A DNA stretch of 5,355 nucleotides from an uncultured beta proteobacterium. Lineage in GTDB: Bacteria > Pseudomonadota > Gammaproteobacteria > Burkholderiales > Burkholderiaceae_C. This document shows positions 1 to 5,355 of the stretch, piece after piece. The notes under the pieces were generated by a model, which did no database searches, was not told the DNA's origin, and saw only the letters and a list, made by a program, of their open reading frames with translations. The DNA is taken from NCBI GenBank assembly GCA_903885415.1, contig CAISIP010000002.1, positions 1-5,355 on the forward strand, written 5' to 3'. Each line of letters starts with the position of its first letter. Position 1 is the first letter of the stretch. The translations under genes were made by a program, and so were the position numbers.

Positions 1-540
1 GCGTTGCACTACCACCAGGTACTGGTGTCCGAGGTGCAAAAGGGCCTGGAGAGCATCAAGGCCAGCCAGGAGCGCGAGGCGCTGCTCAACGGACTGCTGA
101 GCATTCCGGTCACCGCCACGCCGAACTGGAGCGAAGCCGAGAAACAGCAGGAACTGGACAACAACGCGCAGGGCATCCTGGGCTATGTGGTGCGCTGGAT
201 CGACCAGGGCGTGGGCTGCTCCAAGGTGCCCGACATCCACAACATCGGACTGATGGAAGACCGGGCTACGCTGCGCATCAGCAGCCAGCATATGGCCAAC
301 TGGCTGCGCCACGGCGTGGTGAGCCAGGCGCAGGTGCGCGCGACCTTCGAGCGGATGGCGGCGGTGGTGGATAGCCAGAACGCCGGCGACCCGCTATACC
401 AGCCGATGGCCGGCCACTTTGACACCTCAAAAGCCTACCAGGCGGCCACCGACCTGGTGTTCAAGGGCCTGACCCAGCCCAGCGGCTATACCGAGCCGCT
501 GCTGCATGCCTGGCGGCTGAAGGTGAAGGCCCAGGCCTGA
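1..540 (+). CDS. glcB: Malate synthase G, C-terminal part (5' end cut by window edge)
   Basis: Malate synthase G condenses glyoxylate with acetyl-CoA to give malate and CoA in the cytoplasm (glyoxylate/glycolate metabolism). The open frame runs from base 1 (Ala-Leu-His-Tyr-His) to TGA at 538-540, leaving 179 residues. The start lies outside the window; the TTG at base 4 is an internal Leu. The strongest signature is GCSKVPDIHNIGLMEDRA, which matches the family block holding the conserved Cys (E. coli Cys617; codon 217-219) and the catalytic base Asp (E. coli Asp631; codon 259-261), both present. Further family hallmarks are ISSQHMANWLRHGVV, VVDSQNAGDPLYQPMA and the C-terminal QPSGYTEPLLHAWR. 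Aligning on Asp631 puts the window start near residue 545 of an enzyme of about 720 residues, so roughly the last quarter is seen, with a normal C-terminus. The identification rests on recalled family motifs. No sign of decay is visible. Confidence 0.95.
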   Translation, partial: ALHYHQVLVSEVQKGLESIKASQEREALLNGLLSIPVTATPNWSEAEKQQELDNNAQGILGYVVRWIDQGVGCSKVPDIHNIGLMEDRATLRISSQHMANWLRHGVVSQAQVRATFERMAAVVDSQNAGDPLYQPMAGHFDTSKAYQAATDLVFKGLTQPSGYTEPLLHAWRLKVKAQA

Positions 541-558
541 GGCTCTGGCCGGCCTAAG

Positions 559-585
559 GCGGGGCACGCATCAAGCCCGCGCGGG
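559..585 (+). repeat. GC-rich inverted repeats after glcB (weak terminator candidate)
   Basis: GCGGG at 559-563 can pair with CCCGC at 576-580 across a 12-base loop. The second arm is also half of a perfect 10-base palindrome, CCCGCGCGGG, at 576-585, so two alternative hairpins compete. The element begins 18 bases after the glcB stop, where a terminator would be expected. However, only ATTTG follows, with no T-run, so intrinsic termination is doubtful. In DNA of this GC content such short repeats also arise by chance. Confidence 0.2.
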
Positions 586-611
586 ATTTGGCCGCGCAAG
601 GGCCACAATCG

Positions 612-623
612 CCGGCATACCGG
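612..623 (+). repeat. Short inverted repeat CCGG-CATA-CCGG upstream of the monooxygenase
   Basis: Two CCGG arms flank CATA, about 30 bases before the likely monooxygenase start. The position would suit a small operator or a leader hairpin, but the arms are only four bases long and no convincing -35/-10 pair could be assigned around them. It is recorded because it is the only symmetric element close to that start; function is unproven. Confidence 0.12.
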
Positions 624-653
624 TCTAGAAATGAATCGCTTTTTGCAGATCCG

Positions 654-2261
654 ATGCCCCGCATGAACGCCAAGCCATCGTCGTCGGCCCAGGTGGCGAT
701 CGTCGGCGCCGGCCCGGTCGGGCTGGGGCTGGCAATTGAACTTGGCCAACGCGGCATCCGCTGTCTGCTTGTGGAGCGCTACGAGACCCCCCAGCCGATC
801 CCTAAAGGTCAGAACCTGACCCAGCGCAGCATGGAGCATTTCCATTTCTGGGGCGCGGAACCCCAGCTGCGCGCGGCCCGGACGGTGCCCAAGGAATACG
901 GCATCGGCGGCATGACCGCCTACGGCAGCTTGCTGGGCGATTACCAGCATGACTGGCTGCAGCGCCAACTGGTGCGCCCCTATTACTTCACCGACAACGA
1001 GCGCCTGCCGCAATATGCCACCGAGGCGGTGCTGCGCCAGCGTGTCAGCGAACTAGCGTCGGTGCAGACCCTCTACGGATGGAAGGTCGACGCTGTCGCT
1101 CAGGACGACAGCGGCACGACGCTGGAAATCAGCCAGCGCGAAGGCAAGGGACGGCAGACCTTGCAGGCCGAGTACAGCGTCGGCTGCGATGGCGCCAAGT
1201 CGGTGGTGCGCAGCTGCGCCGGCATCACCCAGACGCTGGCGGCACATGACCGCTTGATGGTTCTGCTGGTGTTTCGCTCTCCCGGCCTGCATGTGCTGCT
1301 CCAGCGCTTTCCGGGCAAGTCCTTCTACAACATCATCCATCCGGAGCATCAGGGTTACTGGCAGTTCTTCGGCCGGGTCGACCTCGGAACGACCTGGTTC
1401 TTCCATGCGCCGGTGCCGCTGGGAACTACCGCCGACAATTTTGACTTCCGGGCTTATCTGCATCGATCCGCCGGCGCCGAGTTCGAAGTCGAGTTCGAGC
1501 ACATCGGCTTCTGGGATCTGCGTTTCGCGGTAGCCGACAGTTACCGGGCCGGCCGGTTGTTTGTCGCCGGCGACGCCGCCCACAGCCACCCGCCTTATGG
1601 CGGCTACGGCATCAATACCGGGTTCGAGGATGCCGTCAACCTGGGCTGGAAGCTCGCCGCGCGCTTGCAGGGTGGGGGCGGCGAGGCCTTGCTCGATTCT
1701 TATAGCGCGGAGCGTCAGCCGGTTTTCGCCTCCACCGCGGCCGATTTCATTGCGAAATCCATCGAAGTCGACCGCCAGTTCCTGGTCGAGTTCGATCCGG
1801 CGCGCGACCGCCCGGCCTTCGAGGCCGCCTGGGCCTTGCGCAGCGGCGATGCCCAGTCCGAGGTCAACAGCTTCGAGCCGAACTACGAAGGCTCGGCCAT
1901 CGTCGACGGCCCAGCGGGCGGCATCTGCAGCGCACTGGGAACGCATCAGTTCGCCGCCCGACCCGGCCACCATATCGCGCCGATGGACCTGGGCTGCGGG
2001 CGCAATCTGTACCAGGAACTCGGCGAGGGCTGGACCCTGCTGCTGCTCGACGCCGATGCGCAGAGCGGCTCGGGCTTCGCCAGTGCAGCCGAGTCGCTGG
2101 GCGTCCCGCTGAAACTGCTCAGCGACAGCCGCGACGGCGGGCGCGAGCGCTATGGCAGCACGCGGATACTGATTCGACCTGACCAGTTCGTGGCCTGGGT
2201 CGGCTCGGAGACCGTCGAGGATCCGGTGCAGATTCTGCGCAGGGTCACGGGCGCCGCTTAG
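654..2261 (+). CDS. FAD-dependent aromatic-ring monooxygenase (group A flavoprotein hydroxylase)
   Basis: Enzymes of this family use NAD(P)H and O2 to hydroxylate phenolic or aromatic-acid substrates in the cytoplasm. Numbered from ATG 654 (535 residues), a Rossmann FAD fold opens with VAIVGAGPVGLGLAIEL (GAGPVG 18-23) and ends its second strand at Glu41 (LLVERYE). The mid-chain DG motif is CDGAKSVVR (Asp179). The flavin GD motif is VAGDAAHSHPPYGGYGINTG (Asp307), followed by DAVNLGWKLAA. The last ~115 residues, including GRNLYQELGEGWTLLLLDAD and RILIRPDQFVAWVG, resemble the thioredoxin-like C-terminal domain of phenol-hydroxylase and MhpA-type members. All expected FAD motifs are intact and the length is normal. 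The frame is open upstream to TTG 588. ATG 654 or 663 is preferred because the Rossmann strand begins shortly after them, but neither has a good Shine-Dalgarno. The gene converges on the Rieske/dehydrogenase/CobW operon, suggesting a shared pathway. The substrate is not identifiable. The class is sure, the start less so. Confidence 0.9.
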   Translation: MPRMNAKPSSSAQVAIVGAGPVGLGLAIELGQRGIRCLLVERYETPQPIPKGQNLTQRSMEHFHFWGAEPQLRAARTVPKEYGIGGMTAYGSLLGDYQHDWLQRQLVRPYYFTDNERLPQYATEAVLRQRVSELASVQTLYGWKVDAVAQDDSGTTLEISQREGKGRQTLQAEYSVGCDGAKSVVRSCAGITQTLAAHDRLMVLLVFRSPGLHVLLQRFPGKSFYNIIHPEHQGYWQFFGRVDLGTTWFFHAPVPLGTTADNFDFRAYLHRSAGAEFEVEFEHIGFWDLRFAVADSYRAGRLFVAGDAAHSHPPYGGYGINTGFEDAVNLGWKLAARLQGGGGEALLDSYSAERQPVFASTAADFIAKSIEVDRQFLVEFDPARDRPAFEAAWALRSGDAQSEVNSFEPNYEGSAIVDGPAGGICSALGTHQFAARPGHHIAPMDLGCGRNLYQELGEGWTLLLLDADAQSGSGFASAAESLGVPLKLLSDSRDGGRERYGSTRILIRPDQFVAWVGSETVEDPVQILRRVTGAA

Positions 2262-2396
2262 CAGACGCACTCGGCAGCCACTCAGCGCCGGCTTGGTCGA
2301 ATGCGTATCGGATTCACCGGGCAGATAGGCTCGCCTGCGGCAACAGGGTGCGCCTGAGGATCGCAAACCCAAGGGGCCACCCGGCACGGGAAGCCA

Positions 2397-3380
2397 TCAA
2401 AACGCCTGCCCATCGAGGACATCTTCGCGCGGCAGGCCGGCGGTGATGAAGACCAGGAAACCCGCGTCCTGCGCAGGCGCCCCAACGCCCAGTGGCTCCA
2501 GCACACTGAGCCGCCCACGCACCGCCTGCACCACCCAGGCACGGGTGTCGCCGGCGACCTTGACGATGCCCTTGATGCGCAGGATGCGCGCGCCATGGCG
2601 CTGCAGAATCCGCGCCAGCGTCGCCTCCAGCGAAGCCCTGCTGGCTGCGGCGCCGAACCGAACGGCAAAAGACGTGATCGACCGATGCGCCAAGGCGCCG
2701 GACTGAGGCTGCGTCGGGTGCACGAGGGGACCGCGGCTACTTCGACCGCCTGCCTCGAAGAGACCGACCCAGCCGTCCACCGGCGCCTGGCCGGCGCTGC
2801 GACGCAGCAGCGCGGCCGGGTTGCGTTGGCGCAGCAGTCGCTCCAGCGCCGCGAGGTCGACAGGATCAGCGATGTCGGTCTTGGTCAGCACCAATGCATC
2901 GGCCGCACAGACCTGCGCCAGAAATTCCGGCTGCTCGCGCGCCTGCTGCAGCCCAAACACAGCGTCGACGGTGCACAGCACCAGCGCCAGGGCATAGCGC
3001 TCGGCCACCAGCGCGCGGGAATCGAGCATGTCCAGAATGCCGGCCGGGTGGGCGATTCCGGTGGTCTCGATCACGACGCGATCGAAGCGCGGCAGCTTGC
3101 GCTGCAGCCGCTGCCAGAACAGCGCCTCCAGCGCGCCCGCCAGGTCCTCCTGTGCGCTGCAGCAGACGCAGCCGTTTTCGAGCACCAGCGTCGTGTCAGC
3201 AGCCCCCCAGAGCAAATGGTGGTCCAGTCCGACGGCGCCCAGTTCGTTGACCAGCACCGCGCTGTTGGCCGCCTCGGGGGCGCGCAGCAGCGCGCGCAGC
3301 AGCGTCGTTTTTCCGCTGCCCAGACAACCGGTCAGCAGGACCACCGGTATGCGATGAATCGGGGCGGTGGGATCGGCCAC
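2397..3380 (-). CDS. CobW/COG0523-family G3E GTPase (putative metal chaperone)
   Basis: This 327-residue protein belongs to the CobW/P47K branch of the G3E GTPases, whose studied members help insert or deliver metals (cobalt, zinc, or iron for nitrile hydratase activators). Visible motifs in order: Walker A GCLGSGKT (18-25), switch region VLVNELGAVGLDHHLL (42-57), the family metal-binding CxCC motif ENGCVCC (Cys71, Cys73, Cys74), Walker B region VVIETTGIAHP (102-112), guanine-recognition motif TKTD (166-169), and a CobW C-terminal domain from about residue 232. There is no His-rich stretch, unlike many zinc or nickel members. The start is GTG 3380: it is the only start codon in frame between the upstream gene's in-frame TAG (3408-3410) and the Walker A strand. 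The gap to the dehydrogenase is 27 bases, so co-transcription is likely. The position suggests it serves the iron or zinc enzyme encoded upstream; that is inference. It may instead be a general homologue carried along. The metal is unknown. Confidence 0.92.
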   Translation of the reverse strand: MADPTAPIHRIPVVLLTGCLGSGKTTLLRALLRAPEAANSAVLVNELGAVGLDHHLLWGAADTTLVLENGCVCCSAQEDLAGALEALFWQRLQRKLPRFDRVVIETTGIAHPAGILDMLDSRALVAERYALALVLCTVDAVFGLQQAREQPEFLAQVCAADALVLTKTDIADPVDLAALERLLRQRNPAALLRRSAGQAPVDGWVGLFEAGGRSSRGPLVHPTQPQSGALAHRSITSFAVRFGAAASRASLEATLARILQRHGARILRIKGIVKVAGDTRAWVVQAVRGRLSVLEPLGVGAPAQDAGFLVFITAGLPREDVLDGQAF

Positions 3381-3407
3381 TGGCGAACTTGCCGGCGCGC
3401 GGCGGCG

Positions 3408-4514
3408 CTAGACGTTTGGATCGACGCTGCAGTGGATCGCGTTGGCGTCGCCCTCGCGCCCCACCGTCAGCAGCGCCTCGCGCACCTGGTCCAGGCCGAA
3501 GCTATGGGTGCACATCCTGTCGAACGGGTACCTGCCCGACGCGATCAGCGCAATCGCGAGTTCCACCGCCTGATGGCTGTGGCCGCGCACGCCTTTGACC
3601 GTCAGGTTCTTTCGAAACAGCAGGTCGCTGTCGAATTCCGCCAAGGGTTGGCCCTTGCGTCCGCACAGCAGTACTGTGCCGCCCTTGCGCACGATCTGCA
3701 AGGCCGACAAGATGCTCGCGCCGCCGCCCGATGCGCAGTCGATCACCAGGTCGGCCATCATGCCGCCGGTGCGATCGGCCACCGCCTCAAGCAGGTCCTC
3801 GGCTTGCACATTGATGGTGTGGTGCGCGCCCATCGCCCGCGCCAATTCCAGCCGCGCGCCGTCGCCCGCCAGACCGGTCACGATGACGCACGACGCGCCC
3901 GCCTCCCGGGCCGCCACCGCGCAGGCCAGGCCCTGCTGTCCCGGCCCCTGCACCACGACCGCGCTTCCGATCGCGGCGCGCCCCTGCAGCACCGCCCACT
4001 CGACGCCGTTGCCCACCGGCAAAGCCAGGGTGGCTTGCGCCGACGGCATCGCGGCCGGTAGCGCATGAAAGACCGTGTTCGGGTGCAGGTACTGGGTCTG
4101 GCTGTAGCCGCCCCACAGCGCGGGCTTGACGCTGATGGGCGTCGAGCCGTAGCGAATCCCGTTGCCCACCAGCGTATCGGTGGCGTCGCACAGCCGGTAG
4201 TCTCCGGTGCGGCAATAAGGGCAGTGGCCGCACGGCAGGTATTCCTCCAACGCCACCCGGTCGCCTTCCTTGACGCCCCACTTGAGCGCCGCCGAACGCC
4301 CCAGCGCGGCGACGAAGCCGACGGTTTCGTGGCCCAGAATCATCGGCCCCTTGCTCTTGGGGTAGTTCAAGAAATAAGGCCAGTCGCTGCCGCACACCCC
4401 GGTCCTTTGGACGCGCAGCAGGCCGCTGTCGGCCTCCACCGCCGGCGTAGCGAACTCCCGGACCTCTACCTGCCGCTGGTCGAGCGCCACCGCGGCCCTG
4501 ATCGTGGACCCCAT
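3408..4514 (-). CDS. Zinc-type medium-chain alcohol dehydrogenase (MDR superfamily)
   Basis: This 368-residue protein is a cytoplasmic NAD(P)-dependent dehydrogenase of the zinc-containing MDR family. The N-terminal GroES-like domain carries GVCGSDW (Cys41, first catalytic zinc ligand) and ILGHETVG (His62, Glu63). The structural zinc site is complete: CGHCPYCRTGDYRLC with Cys95, Cys98, Cys101 and Cys109. The Rossmann domain starts at VVVQGPGQQG (GPGQQG 190-195). The second strand ends in VTGLAGDGARLELA, without an acidic residue immediately after it, so NAD versus NADP preference is unclear. The usual third catalytic ligand position, in PVGNGVEWA, is Asn169 instead of Cys. The start is ATG 4514, where the MDR fold begins (IRAAVALDQRQVEV); longer in-frame versions up to 4607 would overlap the oxygenase gene and add an Arg-rich tail. 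The gene begins 10 bases after the oxygenase stop, so the two are probably coupled. It may oxidise an alcohol or diol made by the oxygenase; the substrate is unknown. Confidence 0.93.
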   Translation of the reverse strand: MGSTIRAAVALDQRQVEVREFATPAVEADSGLLRVQRTGVCGSDWPYFLNYPKSKGPMILGHETVGFVAALGRSAALKWGVKEGDRVALEEYLPCGHCPYCRTGDYRLCDATDTLVGNGIRYGSTPISVKPALWGGYSQTQYLHPNTVFHALPAAMPSAQATLALPVGNGVEWAVLQGRAAIGSAVVVQGPGQQGLACAVAAREAGASCVIVTGLAGDGARLELARAMGAHHTINVQAEDLLEAVADRTGGMMADLVIDCASGGGASILSALQIVRKGGTVLLCGRKGQPLAEFDSDLLFRKNLTVKGVRGHSHQAVELAIALIASGRYPFDRMCTHSFGLDQVREALLTVGREGDANAIHCSVDPNV

Positions 4515-4523
4515 CGCAGCGCG

Positions 4524-4526
4524 CCT
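4524..4526 (-). promoter_or_regulatory. Likely ribosome binding site of the dehydrogenase, overlapping the oxygenase stop
   Basis: Read on the - strand, TAGGCG contains an AGG core nine bases before ATG 4514. Its first two bases are the last two of the oxygenase TAG stop (4527-4525). This is a minimal Shine-Dalgarno, but its spacing supports ATG 4514 over upstream alternatives and suggests translational coupling between the two genes. Confidence 0.4.
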
Positions 4527-5355
4527 AGATCGACGTGGGCGCGACGCCCGCCGTCGCACACAGCGTTTCCTGCAGCCCGGAATAGGCCAGTTGCGACGGC
4601 CCGACAAAGGACGCCGACCGGACCCGGTGCGAGGCCGGGTCCAGGCCCGGCGGCGCGGTACCGCTGCGCGCCTGCGTGGCGGCGTCGATCAGGCGCCGGC
4701 GCGCGCGCACGATGGCGGCGTCGGTCGAAACCAGGCATTCGGCGGAACGGTCGACGATGGCGCCCATGCTCTCCTGCAGCGACGAGTCCTGCATGCCGAT
4801 TCCCCTGACGCCGCTGTAGTAGCGCCCCGAGGCCTGCGCCTCGCGGTCCATCAGGTAGTCGTTGTCCTTGTTGGCGACCGGCCTGAAAGTGCCCGGGATC
4901 AGCGCGGCAAAGGCGCCCTCCTCGTTTTTCATGGTGTGCATTTCGGCGTCGCTCAGCGCGCGCGTCGGGTGGTGCGCCCAGGTCCAGACCATGCAGTTTT
5001 CGTCGTCGATCGGCACCCATCCGTGCCCACGGATGGCGTTGCCGCCGTAGGGCGGGATCATGGTGTACCACGGCATGATCCACTGCGTGACGCGCCAGTA
5101 GCTTTGGTCGCCCGCGGTCGGCCGCTTGGCGGCGATCACCAGACCGCCGTCTGACTTGTGGATTTCAAAGACCGGCTTGGTGCTCGCGATCAGCTGCGCG
5201 CCCGCTGTGCCCACATGCAGCGGGTCGGTGGCCAGCTCGCCGCTGTGCAGCCAAGATACATGGCTCGAATCAATGCCGCCTTCCATCGCCTGCAGGTAGT
5301 TGTTTTCCTGCAGCCTCTTGGACACATAACGCTGCGCGTCGGGGACCATGGCCCA
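4525..5355 (-). CDS. Rieske non-heme iron oxygenase alpha subunit, catalytic domain (5' end cut by window edge)
   Basis: The frame stays open to the right edge (Trp-Ala before Met 5349), so ATG 5349 is internal. The visible 276 residues are the C-terminal catalytic part; the N-terminal Rieske [2Fe-2S] domain, about 150 residues in relatives, lies outside. Numbered from Met 5349, YLQAMEGGIDSSHVSWLH gives the D-x2-H-x4-H iron motif: His30 and His35 (codons 5262-5260 and 5247-5245) are iron ligands, and Asp27 matches the bridging Asp that carries electrons from the Rieske centre of the neighbouring subunit. Asp188 in GIGMQDSSLQESMG is the probable third ligand. RYVSKRLQ, GHGWVPIDDENC, PGTFRPVANKDNDYLMDREAQ, DRSAECLVSTDAAIVRARRRL and DPASHRVRSAS are typical of the phthalate 4,5-dioxygenase type (which also includes chlorobenzoate and phenoxybenzoate dioxygenases). 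Such enzymes add O2 to, or demethylate, aromatic acids and need a separate reductase, which is not seen here. First visible gene of the - strand operon. Family sure; substrate unknown. Confidence 0.93.
   Translation of the reverse strand, partial: WAMVPDAQRYVSKRLQENNYLQAMEGGIDSSHVSWLHSGELATDPLHVGTAGAQLIASTKPVFEIHKSDGGLVIAAKRPTAGDQSYWRVTQWIMPWYTMIPPYGGNAIRGHGWVPIDDENCMVWTWAHHPTRALSDAEMHTMKNEEGAFAALIPGTFRPVANKDNDYLMDREAQASGRYYSGVRGIGMQDSSLQESMGAIVDRSAECLVSTDAAIVRARRRLIDAATQARSGTAPPGLDPASHRVRSASFVGPSQLAYSGLQETLCATAGVAPTSI

Noticed and set aside
1053..2387. Long open frame (444 codons) on the - strand opposite the monooxygenase
   Set aside because: It is antisense to a gene with unmistakable FAD motifs. 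Its translation is low-complexity, rich in Ala, Gly, Arg and Gln, with no recognisable domain. Such frames are expected in GC-rich DNA.
2380..2390. Small hairpin CCCG-GCA-CGGG in the convergent gap, considered as a terminator
   Set aside because: The stem is only four bases, no T-run is found on either strand, and no longer stem was found in 2262-2396, so no bidirectional terminator can be claimed.
2595..4061. Open frame of 488 codons on the + strand opposite the GTPase and dehydrogenase
   Set aside because: It spans two real genes and their junction, and its translation is Arg/Gln/Ala/His-rich without motifs. The - strand frames carry Walker A, CxCC and zinc-site motifs in the right order.
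4515..4607. 31-residue N-terminal extension of the dehydrogenase
   Set aside because: The extension is Arg-rich, overlaps the end of the oxygenase gene, and precedes the point where MDR proteins begin. ATG 4514, with an AGG nine bases upstream, fits better.
4065..4808. + strand open frame opposite the dehydrogenase and oxygenase genes
   Set aside because: The composition is a biased shadow of the opposite strand, with no domain. The oxygenase and dehydrogenase frames fully explain the region.
1..5355. Search for CRISPR arrays, tRNA or rRNA genes, IS ends, att sites and tandem repeats
   Set aside because: No regularly spaced repeats, tRNA-like cloverleaf, transposase fragment or terminal inverted repeats were seen by eye. 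Almost the whole window is explained by five coding regions.

Overview
The window is GC-rich, tightly packed bacterial DNA. Its gene content and protein style suggest a proteobacterium, probably a betaproteobacterium of the Burkholderiales/Comamonadaceae type. That placement is inferred from GC content, codon use and the character of the malate synthase G and phthalate-dioxygenase-type proteins, and was not tested by any search.

Layout: five protein genes, two of them cut by the window edges. On the + strand are the 3' end of malate synthase G (glcB, 1-540) and, after a 113-base gap, a complete group A FAD-dependent aromatic-ring monooxygenase (about 654-2261). On the - strand, converging on the monooxygenase and read from right to left, are the catalytic C-terminal part of a phthalate-4,5-dioxygenase-type Rieske oxygenase alpha subunit (5355-4525, N-terminus outside the window), a zinc-type medium-chain alcohol dehydrogenase (4514-3408) and a CobW/COG0523 G3E-family GTPase (3380-2397). 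The - strand genes are separated by only 10 and 27 bases, so they very probably form one operon whose promoter lies beyond the right edge. The gaps (541-653, 2262-2396, 3381-3407, 4515-4524) are short. They hold no recognisable RNA gene, mobile element or strong terminator.

Interpretation: glcB is a central-metabolism gene (glyoxylate to malate) and probably marks the edge of the conserved chromosome. The other four genes look like part of an accessory oxidative catabolic cluster, in which a Rieske oxygenase, a dehydrogenase and a flavin hydroxylase could act in turn on an aromatic, possibly carboxylated, compound. The substrate cannot be read from the sequence. The most notable point is a putative metal-chaperone GTPase as the third gene of an operon that otherwise encodes an iron enzyme and a zinc-type enzyme. 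The oxygenase reductase, ring-cleavage enzymes, transporter and regulator expected of a complete pathway are not in this window.
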